Under the pieces are notes generated by a model that saw only the letters and a program-made list of their open reading frames with translations, was not told the origin of the DNA and did no database searches. From NCBI GenBank assembly GCA_947311845.1, contig CAMZMU010000089.1, positions 24,887,981-24,951,980 on the forward strand: a stretch of DNA of 64,000 nt, written 5' to 3'. Below are positions 22,573-34,700 of this stretch, piece after piece; position 1 is the stretch's first letter; every line of letters starts with the position of its first letter. This DNA is from Poa pratensis (lineage: Eukaryota > Streptophyta > Magnoliopsida > Poales > Poaceae). The translations under genes and the position numbers were made by a program.

Positions 22573-23470
22573 TTCGCGGCGTTTTATGTGGTTGCGGCAA
22601 AAAAAAATCACAACTTCCCCCAAATTTCACCTCTCCGCCTCCGACGCCGCCGACGCCCCCGAGATCGATTTGACACGGCGAAGCCCTGCTCCGCCGCGCC
22701 GTCTGCCGCTCCGCTCCGCCGCGCCGTCCGCTCCTCATCGCCGCGGATCGAGCGGAGGAGCCACCGTCACCACGAGGCCACGCCGCCAGCACGAAGCAAC
22801 GCCGCCACGAGGCCGCCGCCCCTCTACCTTGACCTCCGGCCTCGAGCACCTCGACCTCCAGCCGCCATGAGGCCGCCGCGCGCCGCCGGGTCTCCTCATC
22901 CGCAAGCAAAACGCCACCGGACGCCGCCGGCACGCTCCACCACCACCGGCGCGGCTCCATGGCCACCAGACGTCCTCCGGCGCGCTCCACCACCACCGGC
23001 TCGCTCCACCACCACCGCCGGTCGTAGCTACTCAAGGTGATTAGAGTTAGAAAATTTTGTTAGTTGTTAATTTTAGAGTTAGAAATTTTTGTTAGTTGTT
23101 AATTTTAGTAGTTGTTAATTTTAGAGTTAGAAAATTAGATGTTAGAAAATTTTAGAGTTAGATGCATTCTTAGAAAATGTATTAGATGCATTGTTAGAAA
23201 ATTTTGTATTAGATGCATTGTTAGAAATTTAGTATTAGAAAATGTATTAAAAAATTTGTGTTAGGAAATTTAGTGTTAGAAATTTATTAGAAATGTTATT
23301 AGAAAAATTAGGAAATGTTATTAGAAAATTTAGTACTTGTTAGAAATGTATTAGGAAATGTCATTACAGTTAGAAATGTTTTAGGAAAATGTATTAGGAA
23401 AATTTGCTAAGTCAATTTGGAATGATCGTCTTATAAAAATTGTGTTTTTAGTTTGTTGTTCTCAGCGACG

Positions 23471-25797
23471 ATGTCTCTGTTGGACCAGAGGGGCGATGTC
23501 TGGGACTGGGCTTCGCCGGGCTGGCACTGGAGGTGCTACCTTCCGGGACGCGCAGCTTGGTGAGGAATCCGGGTGACGTCGTCGACCCGGATCTTCTGTG
23601 GTGGCAGTCCCGTGGGCCACACTCGGTCCAGAGGGAGCCGGCCCCTGAGGAGCTGGTACGTCGCCGTATCAGGGAGGAGGACGAGCACGTCCGTCGCTAC
23701 ATTTAATTGTTAGATAGGCAATATAGCAATAGCTGGTCGTTTCTTCAGAGGGTTCCTTATCACGTGAGCTATGACCCTGTGAGGGTTCCTTCTCTTTGGA
23801 TGCGCACCGCCCGCGACTCAGCACCCCGCGGCTTAGGACCCGGTCGAAGTTAGTTTGAGAGGTTAATGCATATGTGAGATGTATTAGTGACATTGAGCTA
23901 TGGATGCTATTTTGGCAAATTTAACAATGTGTTAGCAATTTTTAGATGCATTTAAAATTGAAAGCATCTATAATTGATTGCAGGGACATTGAGCTATGGA
24001 AGCCAACTATGTGCGAGACGAGGAGAATGAAGACCGAATTCAACAGATGATATATGAGGATGCCCATAGAGAAGATCCCGATGGAGAAGATGCCGGTGGA
24101 GAAGATGATGATGAATTTGCCTCATAATTTCTGATGGACTCTGGTGAGGGACTTGAGTATGAAGAATTGCTCTTAACAAACTCCGGTGAGGTATATATAT
24201 TAAGGCGATATGTTGTTGATCACTAGATGCGTTAATTGATTTGTATTGCACTTATTAACGACTCATTTTTCTTTTAGCCCTCCGGATCGAGCAAATCTGC
24301 TAAAAAGCAAGGTCCTCCTCGAGGCCGGACGAAAAGGATGACGAGCGAGGATGCAAGGTTACCGATCGAGGAAATTGCTGATGACGGCGAACCGCTAGAA
24401 CCCAAACACAACCGCAGTAAATTTATAAGTCAAGCTGGAGTTATTGTTAGGGACATTCTCCTGATCACCATACCAAAATGGAATAAGCCGGCGGCCGCAA
24501 ACGACGATGACTCCTGTTATGTCCACCAAATTACAAAAGATTTGCTCTATGACACGCTCTTGACACATTTTAACCTCCCGCCAAATCTCTCTGAAATCAA
24601 GAAGAAGAAACTCAAGCAGTGGACTCTTAAGAAGATGGCCACACAATTCCGGAACTGGAAGAAAACATTATGGAAAAAACATGGAAATAAAGATCCAGAT
24701 TTCAGTGGAACACTAGAGAAGATACAACATGACTGGCCCGCGTTTGTGGCGTATAGGAAATCGTCTACGGCTGTGACCCGATCGACCACAAATAAGTTAA
24801 ATGCTGCGAAGAAGATATACCACCATACCTTGGGGGCAGGTGGCTACAGGACCGCCATTCCTAAGTGGTTAGCCTTTGAAGCAGAACTGCTTGATAAAGG
24901 GGTCCGTCCACAGACATATGACTGGCCCGAGAGGTCCAAATTCTGGTTGTTCGCGCATGGGGAAGGGTTGGACCCACAGACAGGGCAGATTGTTGCACAA
25001 GGAAGATGGAAGAAAAAATAGAAATAATCACAAAGAAGCTTGTAGACGCAATAGATGAAGTTCGCCGGGGTGTGTTCCAACCCGATAGAGAGAACGACGA
25101 GCTGACACGGGCCCTGGGGAATCCTGAACACGTTGGACGAGCTCAAGGCCATCCCGGCGGTGTTACGTTTAAGAATGCGTGGCCGAATTGCGCTGACAGT
25201 TATAGAAGCCGTAGCAGAAATAAGAAGGAGTCCGACCGTTTATCGGAATTGAAACGTCGGGCATTTATAACTCCTTTGTTCATTTTCTTTGTCAGGCAGC
25301 GTTTGGAAAACGTTCATCGAGGAAGATCCGACCGGTGGATGGCCACCGAACCTGATATGGCATTTGAACCAGGTAAGTAGTACTATACCTAGGTCCATGC
25401 ACCATTATCATACTTGATTATTATTTGATTCAATTCTATTCTTGTATAGTATTGCCTTCAACAGCCACCGGGGACTAATTTATGTGGATACTACGTTTGC
25501 GAGTACATGCACGTTCTGACCAGCGAGAAATTGAATGGCCAAAGAAGTAAAGAAGTGCGTAAACATTATTCACAACGTTATTTTTTTACCATCAGTTGTG
25601 CTGAGTTTCATTCATTTGATATATATACACACAATTCATGTATTCATTTTGATCTCATTCTTTTAAAGTTGGCAAGAAAGCGCAATGCGGTACCAATAGA
25701 GGCCCGCTTCAAAGCAATTGTGGAGGAATTGGCGGGATTTTTCCTTTCGGATGTCATACCTAAATTCGGAGAGTACCACTATGATACAGATCAATAG
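23471..25797 (+). pseudogene. CACTA second gene: Transposase_24 (Ptta/En/Spm) with Ulp1-like C terminus
   Basis: This is a decayed multi-exon gene. An early exon (23471-23703) encodes WDWASPGWHWRCYLPGRAAW and shows one lost base near 23561. A second exon (23998-24190) is acidic and has one stop. The main exon (24279-25377) encodes the Transposase_24 region: SKFISQAGVIVRDILLITIP, LKKMATQFRNWKKTLWKKHG and FWLFAHGEGLDPQTGQIVAQ. Near 25010 a lost base shifts it to EEKIEIITKKLVDAIDEVRR. Two short exons (25448-25551 and 25671-25797) encode LCGYYVCEYMHVL and FRAIVEEL-like sequence, matching the catalytic-Cys end of Ulp1/C48-type proteases often joined to CACTA second genes. Most of that protease domain is missing. 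The GC-rich 22580-23037 stretch upstream looks like a leader rather than protein. Confidence 0.75.
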
Positions 25798-26269
25798 TAT
25801 GTCTCCATGTAATAGTGATCTCCATGTAATTAAGTACCATGTACTACTTAATTTGTATGTGTCATCAACGTGATCTTCATGTAATTGTATGTGTTTATAT
25901 ATATATATGCATCAACTTGATCTTCATATAGTAATTTATATATACCAGAACGTGTTTTTGGCGCATCGACGTGATCCCTGTCCTGGTTCTAAAACCCTAA
26001 CCCCTCCTAAAACCCTAAAACCCTGAAAACTAATTGAAATAAAAAAATATGCAAACCCCCTAGTCCCGGTTCGTGTTACGAACCGAGACTAAAGGTTCCC
26101 AGCCCCGCGGGCTACCCCGTGGCCACATGGGAGGGCCTCTAGTCCCGGTTCGTAGACAACCGGGACTAAAGGGTGGGGGGCTTTAGTCCCGCTTTACTAG
26201 TCCCGGTTGCCTAACCGGGACTAGAAGCCCTCTGGAACCGGGACTAAAGCCCCGTTTTCCACTAGTGTT

Positions 26270-27900
26270 ACAACATTAACATGAGGCCACTTCCTCATCG
26301 CAGCAGTTGGGGTTGTCATTCTGACATCAAAATAAATCAGTTCTTTTGCAATGCCTATTGGACAATTGTGGACATGTTCAATGCTTGGGTGGTATTTTAG
26401 CTGTAAGCAGATAGTAAACTTACCAGACATTCCACAATTGCTCCGTGTTGTACATGCAAACACGGTGGCTCTTTATTCATCGCTTTGTAAATTTCCTGCA
26501 AAAAAGAGGAAGCATTAATTGACTTTCGTGTTGAGAAAATTATTTCGGGTAGCTACATGGATATACCTACCGATATGAGTTGCCCGTGTAAATCTGATGT
26601 TTGGACTAGTTTCTGATTAACAAGCTTGAGCTCCATATTTTCTTGAAACACGCGCGCATGTTCTTGAAGCACACGCTCATGTTCTTGAAGCACACGCTCA
26701 AGACGTTGATTGTCACGACGCGGAACAGAATTGGTTGCCCTCGCAAGTCTTGTTTGTCTTCCAGCATCTATCACATAAGATTTCCAAACAGCTCCATCTG
26801 CTATTGCCAAACGGCCATGAGGAAGGCCATCTGATGATTTATATAGTGCTTTGCCATCTAACTCTTTCTGCTGCCAATCATCCGGATTATCTGGATGCAG
26901 CTCATTACCGGCTGCAACATATTTCTCCTACAATAAATTGTAAAATTTTAGATTATTCACAGTAAAACAAATTTTCACTTAATGAAATTTAGATAACTTA
27001 CAATGCGTGTCTGAGCTTTTGGTACAATTGGTGTTTTCGGCTTTCCATTCTCATCCAAACTTTTTTACTCCAGATTTCATAGCAGCATATGTATCCAAAA
27101 CTGTAGCATTTTCAGGGCCAAAATCTTTGTCCTACAAGTAAATATGAACTAATATAAGACATTTATTTTAGCAGCAATCGGAATATATATAAGACAAATT
27201 TTCACTTAATGAAATTTAGATAACTTACAATGCGTGTCTGAGCTTTTGGTACAATTGGTGTTTTCGGCTTTCCATTCTCATCCAAACTTTTTTACTCCAG
27301 ATTTCATAGCAGCATATGTATCCAAAACTGTAGCATTTTCAGGGCCAAAATCTTTGTCCTACAAGTAAATATGAACTAATATAAGACATTTATTTTAGCA
27401 GCAATCGGAATATATTCAGTGGAGGGCAAGGGAAGTTAATTTAGTGACAACTTATAGAAGCACGCGTGTAAATTCAATAACTAGCACATTGTCGGCTCTC
27501 TCTCTCCATGACAGTTATTTCTCCTAGTTCTACATATGGTTCATTTTCATCAAAAGTAGCATGAAAGACCCCATATTGGAAGACTGAACTTCTACACACA
27601 AATGAAACGACAACACATGACCAGAATATAAAACATGCAGAATTTGGAGATAAAATAGCCGCTCATGACATACTAGATGTTGTTGAACCACAACAAATGG
27701 CCTTGAGCCCCCACGATTCTGAGCAACTTCTTTACACTTGGAACGACATGCTTGGGCTCTCTTCCTTTTTACCTCGAACTCTTTTGATGTACAATAGCGG
27801 CATATTGTGGAGCGGCGCGGAGAGGGTGAGGCGCGAGCGTCGGCGTTGCTGCAGTTGAGGAGCGCGGCGAGGGTGAGGCGCGGGCGGTGGTGATGAGCCA
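26270..27900 (-). pseudogene. CACTA A second-gene exon remnants
   Basis: The minus-strand pieces resemble a CACTA TNP1/Transposase_24-type gene. They include CTSKEFEVKRKRAQACRSKC near 27750, DFGPENATVLDTYAAMKSGV near 27330 (duplicated near 27100), GRLAIADGAVWKSYVIDAGR near 26780, a coiled-coil run with RVLQEHERVLQEHARVFQEN near 26660, and EIYKAMNKEPPCLHV near 26480. Introns separate them. A frameshift follows MKSGVKK in both copies. The chain is interrupted by CACTA B, on whose far side the Asn-rich exon at 10738-10922 lies. Confidence 0.55.
26967..27413. repeat. 227-bp tandem duplication, nearly identical
   Basis: The segments 26967-27193 and 27194-27413 read the same by eye over more than 200 bp, including the same frameshift in the exon they carry. 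The duplication is therefore recent or an assembly artefact. Confidence 0.8.
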
Positions 27901-28261
27901 CCGCGGGGTTGAGGCGCGGGCGTCGGCGTTGAGGAAGTTGTCCGCAGGGAGAGTGGTTCAGGGGCGCGGCGAGGGTGAGGAGCGGGCGGCGGCGGGGAGC
28001 CGCCGCGGTGGTGAGGCGCGGGCGGCGGGTGGTCGACAGTAGGTCCGAGGAAGAGGAACTGAGGAAAGAAAGGTTTGGGGAATTTGTAGATGGGCCGTTT
28101 TACCCTGTCAGCGCAACCCGACATGGATAGAGGAAAAATGCGCGTTCAATGGGCTGCAACCCGCGAAACCAAAATTTCAGCGCCAAAATTTATTTTACCT
28201 GTGCGGGTACACACACAGGAATATAAATTGTCATAAAAAACAAGAATGTAAATATAATGTT
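27901..28261. other. GC-rich promoter-like stretch of CACTA A
   Basis: The repeated words GGCGCGGCGAGGGTGAGG and GAGGCGCGGGCG at 27810-28030 give long chance frames on the minus strand. The stretch may be the 5' region of the decayed second gene. No domain is recognised. Confidence 0.4.
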
Positions 28262-28588
28262 AGTTTAGAGTAAGCAAATCAAAATTAGTAAAAGAATTTC
28301 AAATTTTTCTGGCTCGTCTCATGCATATATCTTCATTTATCACTAAGACTGAATAATGTGAATTAAAATATTATTATAATTTGTAAAAATAATATTTTAC
28401 CATTTTCCACGGGTGATAAATAAAGGAGAAATAAAGAAAATGTACAACTTGTCAAAATTAATTTTCTTCCGGCAAGGTATCATGTTTTGGGTCTGTAAGC
28501 TTAAATTAAATTGTACAAGTCAATACACAAATTGAAAACAGTAGTTGCTTCACAAACTATACTATCTAGAAGGAATTCTCTACATTTA

Positions 28589-28899
28589 TGCTATGTTTGT
28601 TTCTAGAGTTTTTTTAGGGATTGGTGGGGATAATCCTCTAGTGGATTGGGTGAAACCCCAAACTTCACCCAATCCCCTAGGAGATTGGGGATCCAATCCA
28701 CTAGGTAGGGGTAGTGTATTGAATCCCCTAGGGGATTGAGAAAAATGAACTAGAGTTTGGGGATTTGTGGGGAAAGGTGGGGATAAAACCTGTCCAATAC
28801 ACTAGAAACAAACGATGTTTTGAGATATGTGGGGATTTGGGGGTTTGACCGGGATAATCCCCACCAATCCCTAAAAAAACTCTAGAAACAAACAGAGCC
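28589..28899. mobile_element. Tourist-type (PIF/Harbinger) MITE, 311 bp
   Basis: The left end is TGCTATGTTTGTTTCTAGAG and the right end, reverse-complemented, is GGCTCTGTTTGTTTCTAGAG. The inverted repeat extends for about 40 bp. TTA flanks both sides (28586-28588 and 28900-28902). Neighbouring array units have CTCTACACTTAGAGTG without the element, which confirms the insertion and its duplication. Confidence 0.9.
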
Positions 28900-30657
28900 T
28901 TAGAGTGAAATCTTCCAAGTAACCAGACCAAGATTAGTAACAAAATTTCATCTTTTGAACTCATATCATGCATAGGCCTTGGTTTATCACTAAGATCGAA
29001 TAATGTGAACGAAAATATTATTAGTACTGGTAAAAATATTATTTTATCATTTTCCATAGGTAATAAATAGAGGGAAAAAAGGAAATGTAAAACTTGTCAG
29101 AATTAATTTTCTTTTGGCATGGTATCATGTTTTGGGTATGTAAGCTTAAATTAAATTGTACAAGTCAAGACACGAATTGAAAACAGTAGTTGCTTCGCAA
29201 ACTATACTATCTAGGAGGAGTTCTCTACACTTACAGCGATATCTTGCACTTTGGAGTAACCAGACCAAGATTAGTAACAAAATTTTATCTTTTTCAGCTC
29301 ATCTCATGCATATGCCTTGGTTTTCACTAAGATCAAATAATGTGAATTAAAATATTATTAGTGCTAGTAAAAATATTATTTTATCATTTTCCATAGGTAA
29401 TAAATAGAGGGAAAATAAAGAAAATGTAAATCTTGTCAAAATTAGTTTTCTTCTGGCATGGTATCATGTTTTGGGTCTGTAGGCTTAAATTAAATTGTAC
29501 AAGTCAAGAAACAAATTGAAAACCGTAGTTGCTTCACAAACTATACTATCTAGGAGGAGTTCTCTACACTTAGAGTGAAATCTTCCACTTTGGAGTAACC
29601 AGACCAAGATTAGTAACAAAATTTCATCTTTTTCAGCTCATCTCATGCATATGCCTTGGTTTATCACTAAGATCAAATAATATGAATTAAAATATTATTA
29701 GTACTAGTAAAAATATTATTTTACCATTTTCCAAAGGTAATAAATAGAGGGAAAATAAATAAAATGTAAAACTTGTCAAAATTAGTTTTCTTCTGGCGTG
29801 GTATCATGTTTTGGGTCTATAAGCTTAAATTAAATTGTACAAGTCAAGACACAAATTGAAAACGGTAGTTGCTTCACATACTATACTATCTAGGAGGAGT
29901 TCTCTACACTTAAGAGTGAAATCTTCCACTTTGGAGTAACCATACCAACATTAGTAAAAAAATCATCTTTTTCAGCTCATCTCATGCATATGCCTTGGTT
30001 TATCACTAAGATCGAATAATGTGAATTAAATATTATTAGTACTAGTAAAAATATCATTTTATCATTTTCCATATGTAATAAATAGAGGGAAAAAAAGAAA
30101 ATGTAAAACTTGTCAAAATTAATTTTCTTTTGGTATGGTCTGTAAGCTTAAATTAAATTGTACAAGTCAAGACACAAATTGAAAACGGTAGTGGCTTCAC
30201 AAACTATAATCTCTAGCAGTAATTCTAAACACTTAGTGTGACACCTTCCACTTTGGAGTAACAAAACCAAGATTAGTAACAAAATTTCATCTTTTCTAAG
30301 CTCATCTCATGCATATGCCTTGGTTTATCACTAAGATTGAATTTTGTGAATTTAAACATTATTATTTTTGGTAAAATATTATTTTACCATTTTCCATAGG
30401 TAATAAAATAGATGGAAATAAAGAAAATGTAAAACTTGTCAAAATTCATTTTATTTTGGCATGATATCATGTTCTTTGACCAGCATAGGGTGATGCTTTT
30501 CTTGAGGTTTTGAATCCACAAGTACCTGCAGAGGACCAGAAAACCACCCGACCATGCGGGATTTTTTTAAGGAATAGATTACCGGTTTTTCCTTACCACA
30601 CAGATCCATTAGGATAGATTTTTATTTATTTTGGGTCTGTAAGCTTAAATTAAATTG

Positions 30658-30735
30658 TACTCCCTCCGTATCAAAATATAAGACTTTTTAGCCTTTGCAT
30701 GCATACATGTATGCAGACATGTTTTAGTGCAAGAT
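30658..30735. mobile_element. Stowaway/Mariner-like MITE fragment
   Basis: CTCCCTCCGTATCAAAATAT followed by AAGACTTTTTAGCC matches the usual start of this MITE class. The opposite terminus is absent, so this is a truncated copy lodged in one tandem unit. Confidence 0.6.
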
Positions 30736-31749
30736 TCAATTGAACACGATAGTTGCTTCACAAACTGTACTCTCTAGCAGTAATTATGTACAGTTAGTGT
30801 GAAACCTTCCAATTTGGAGTAACCAAACCAAGATTAGTAACAAAATTTCATATTTTTCACCTTATCTCATGCATATGCCTTGGTTTATCATTAAGACTGA
30901 ATAATGTGAATTTTTTTTTGTACAAATATTATTTTACCATTTTTCCATAGGAAATAATAGAGGGAAATAAAGAAAATGTAAAACTTGTCAAAATTTATTT
31001 TCTTCTGGCATGGAGTCGTACGATGGGTATATAAGTTTGGGATAAATTTTTGATAAGTTTTAAGGAAAGTCAAAAAATCTACTTGTTTAGAAAAAAAGGT
31101 TACTTAGCCCCACTTTGGGAGCATTTTCTATGTTTTGGCCGAAAAATCGAAATTTCTAAAAAAATAAAAATAGATTGAAATAATTCTTTTGACCTCTATA
31201 GTTGACATAGTTCTTATTAAAGTCCACATATTTCTTATTAAAGCGTAAATGAAGTTCCTATAGAGTTGTGTGATCAAATTTACATACTATTTTCCTGTGA
31301 ATGACATACACACAGGAATATACACATTTTTCTCTAGGCTAGTTTTCACCCTACAGGTGTAGACATAATCCTGTGAGTCATGTGCTGGCCCGACAGGAGT
31401 AGAAATATCCTCGTGCAAATTCAAACAAAAAGAAATATCCCCGTCCGTTCAGTCGGCGACCTACAGGAAAAATAACCATTTCCCGTAGGCTTGGCTCTGC
31501 CACACAGGAAAAACTCTATTCCCGTGGGCCATTTGTGGGAACGACAGGAATTGGTTTGCCCCGAGCCCCGACAGGGCTAGTCCGTTTTCTGGTATTGTTC
31601 CCCTCGTCATGTTTGCATCGCCTGGATTCCCACAGGACGAATACACTTACAGCTTACAAGCTAGACGAATTTAAGTAAAAAAAACATTAATGTCAACAAA
31701 CTATAAATTAGAGACTCGGAAGGGATCAACTCCGACCGGCCACCAAGAT

Positions 31750-34700
31750 TTAGCAGGGTTTGCCGTGCCTGCAAGGCATGGAGCCGGCGAATCGCGTGAG
31801 CCTGGTGACGTATGATCCCGCCTTGGGCTTGATGAGGTCCCTACTGTCGAACTTCCTCTGGTTGGGGCCGCCGGTGTCGGTGAAGATGGCGCCGTTCAGC
31901 AGTAGGTCCTCCTGCGAATGCCACACCCAGTTCCTCCACTCCGCCTCCGACGCGCCCAGCTGCTTGGTGATCTGCTTCGCCGCGAGGTTCGGCGGCGCCA
32001 TGTAGCGGTTGCCATGGCTGATGATCGTCGGGTTCTTGCTGCCGCCAATGGCGTACATGAGCCAGTGGGTGTAGTCGTTGTTCACCACGTGGAAGAATCC
32101 CCATCGGCACCTAATTTAGCAAAAGGCGATATATTATGCATTAGTTTACAAACTAACTAGTTAAATTTTGCGCGGCGTCACGCCGCGCGTTTGGCGAGAA
32201 TATTTTGTGGTAAATTTTTTTTTTGTAGTTGTGTCATATATATTATAAGGAAATGAGATAGTTATAATTTGTATAATGTATGTAGGTTAAGTTCAATTTG
32301 AAATCATTTCGTAATTAGGGGGAACAAATTTGTATTTCCTCAGATTATTCATGTAGTCATTCATTTTTTTAGAAATGTGAGTATGTAATTAGATGGATTT
32401 AATTTATACTGCCTGTAAACATGTTAGCTAAATTGGAATGGTCAAATATAGTTCCATTTTGCCATAGTTTTCTTATTTAGCACTATAATAAGAGGGAATA
32501 TATTATGGGTAGGTCGAAATAGTGATTATTTTTAGCATGTATTAAAGGTATATGCATAATTGGAGGGAGTTCAGTTAAATATCTCTGAATATTAATCTAC
32601 ATGAAATGGTGCAATTAGTTAGTATTTTGCTTTAAAAATTTATTGTAGCTCCACAATCAGAGGGAATACATCATGCGAGCAATTATTAGATTCAATTATA
32701 TAAAATTGGAGAAAATGCATATAGTTTGTCTCTAAAATTTCACCAAATTGGAGTTTTTTTGTTGTAATTATTCTTAAGTTCATCAATCATGTATGGAATG
32801 CAATTGGTCCACAAATTTTCATACATTTTTGCATTGTTCCGAATTTTAGATGGGGAGTTATAAATTTTACAGATCTTACATCTTCTTGTAATGATAAAAA
32901 TAGATATATGAATTGTGGAAGTCCAATTAAAATCAAATTGAAGTTGATTGACTATGTATGGAATGCAGTAGCTGTAAATTTTTTTAATGCATATTTGAAA
33001 TATTATAGATTTTTTTTTTGTGTAGAGTATGTCCAAATAGTTGGTGGACTGAAATGTTTAGACATATGGTTATATGGTGCCATAAATTTTTAACTGAACT
33101 CCAAAGTGCATGCTGAAATTCAAATTTGAAGATTTTGACATTTTAAGATTGTGCGGATTTGAGAATGTTGGAACGCAAAGAGGGATTACATTTGGAATTT
33201 GTTTAGAGTTTGAAAATTGTTCAAATTGGACAGTTATTTAGATTTGAATTCTTTTAACGGTAGTAGCATGGCTAGGTTTGGAAGGCATGACAAATTTTAA
33301 AATATTTAAATTTGTATGTCGCGTTTTTGTGCTTAAATTGAAATTTCGAAAATGACAACATTTTAGAAGTGTGTAGATCTGGAAATTATTAGAATGTACA
33401 GAAAGTTTGTGATGTAAACTGTTAACGTTTCTAAATTCGTTGAAATTGGGAAGTTTTTCATGTTGGAGTTATTTCAACATTTGTGAAATGATCAGTTTTG
33501 GAAGGTATTTAAAAGTTTGAAATATCGAAATTTGATCGTACGCTATAAGTAGTCATTTTTTGTGTGTGGTTGTTTTTGATATATTTTTCATATTTTGTTG
33601 ATGGTTATAGGTTAAGTTACCCATTTTGAAGCAATTAGCATTTATTTTCAAATTGTTTAAATTCTCAAAGAGCTACCAATGAATTATGTTTATTGTTTTA
33701 GTTGGGTTTTATATGTGTAGTTACCCATTTTTAAGCAATTAGCATTTATTTTGAAATTGTTTAAATACTCAAAGAGCTACCAATGAAGTGTTAATATGTT
33801 TATTGTTTTAGTTGCGTTATATATATATTGTAAGTGAAGGTGGTAGTTCTAATTTATGTAGTGGACTTAGCTGAAATTCAATTTGAATTCAGCATATAAT
33901 CAGAGAAAATGAGTTTGTAATTTCCCGAAATACGTGTCTAATCAAGCATTTTTTGTGAATGCAATTACATAATTAGAGAATATTAAGTTATATTGCTTCT
34001 AAATATGTTTGGCAAATCGAAATGGTTAAATTTGGTTTAATTTTGGTACAATTTTCTTATTTAGCACCATATTCAGAGGAAGTATATTATGGTTATCTGC
34101 AAATTTTAACCACTTTGATCATTAATTTAAGTTTGAGAATGGACGTATTCGAGAATATTTTTAGGATTGAAAATCGTTGTAATTAAAAGAAAGCTTACTT
34201 TCAAAAGGGTTCAGACTTCGTAATTTGTTCAATTTGGAAAGTTCTGCAGTTTCGGTTTTTTTTTACGTATGTAAAATGATCAGATTTTGAAGGCATTTAA
34301 ATGTTTCAAGTTTCCAAATTTGAAATTTGATCGTATGCCGTGAATAGGTAGTATTTAAATTTGTGATCATTTCGATATATCGATGGATATATTCAAAGGC
34401 ACTGATTTTGTAGCATTTAATAGTTTTTTAAAATTGTTCGAATGCCGTAGAACAGTATGTATGAATCGTTTGAAACTGTTTGGAGCATGTTCTATTTTAA
34501 ATTTGTTTTTCCCCCAAATGAAACTACGAAATGCATTTTTTCGCAAAACAGCGTAAAGGTGTCAAATGAGTCTATATATGTTATCTAAAAAAATTAAGGT
34601 TTGAAATAATTCGGAGAACGTCCAAAGTTTTTAAAATGGCTATTTTGAGTTTTACATGTTTTTTGAATTTGTTCTGAATAAATTTGGATATGTATTTCAA

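Larger units (their letters stand above)
11221..26267 (+). mobile_element. CACTA element B, 15.0 kb, coding, inside CACTA A
   Basis: The termini are CACTAGTGGAAAATGGGC and, reverse-complemented, CACTAGTGGAAAACGGGG. The target duplication is TTA (11218-11220 and 26268-26270). Blocks of self-complementary CTTTAGTCCCGGTTCGTG units lie at both ends (11265-11470 and 26055-26255), with further blocks inside. On the plus strand, in order, are an exonuclease-like gene, a small coiled-coil membrane protein, TNP2, and a Transposase_24/Ulp1-like gene. TNP2 is broken by a Helitron, frameshifts and stops, so the copy is not autonomous now. Confidence 0.9.
28262..31030. repeat. Tandem array, unit about 340 bp, roughly seven copies
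   Basis: Units begin near GGGTCTGTAAGCTTAAATTA at about 28493, 29141, 29480, 29818, 30137 and 30640, preceded by a partial copy from 28262. Each has the same order of words: TTGCTTCACAAACTATACTA, TTCCACTTTGGAGTAACC, CATGCATATGCCTTGGTTTA, ATTTTCCATAGGTAATAAAT and CTGGCATGGTATCATGTTTT. One unit holds a Tourist MITE (28589-28899), another a 150-bp insertion (about 30475-30625), and another a Stowaway piece (30658-30735). The array lies next to the right subterminal region of CACTA A. Confidence 0.85.
8717..31597 (-). mobile_element. CACTA element A, 22.9 kb, composite and nested
   Basis: The termini are CACTACCAGAAAACGGACTA on the left and CAATACCAGAAAACGGACTA on the right (reverse complement), matching at 19 of 20 bases. 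They are flanked by TTC (8714-8716 and 31598-31600), the 3-bp duplication typical of CACTA. Subterminal repeats built on CCTGACGG/CCGTCAGG and ACAGGA words fill 8735-9190 and 31270-31575. Its own remnants are minus-strand exon fragments (10738-10922 and 26270-27900) and a tandem array of about 340 bp (28.26-31.03 kb). It has been invaded by CACTA C, CACTA B and a Tourist MITE. Without these insertions it is about 6.2 kb. No TNP2 transposase of its own is seen, so it is non-autonomous. Confidence 0.85.

Noticed and set aside
22586..23040. Pro/Arg-rich frame of 150 codons
   Set aside because: GC-rich leader-like sequence upstream of the Transposase_24 gene, with no domain and frames open on both strands.
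28262..31030. Tandem array considered as a CRISPR array or centromeric satellite
   Set aside because: Units of about 340 bp have no spacers, and the array is small and inside a transposon.
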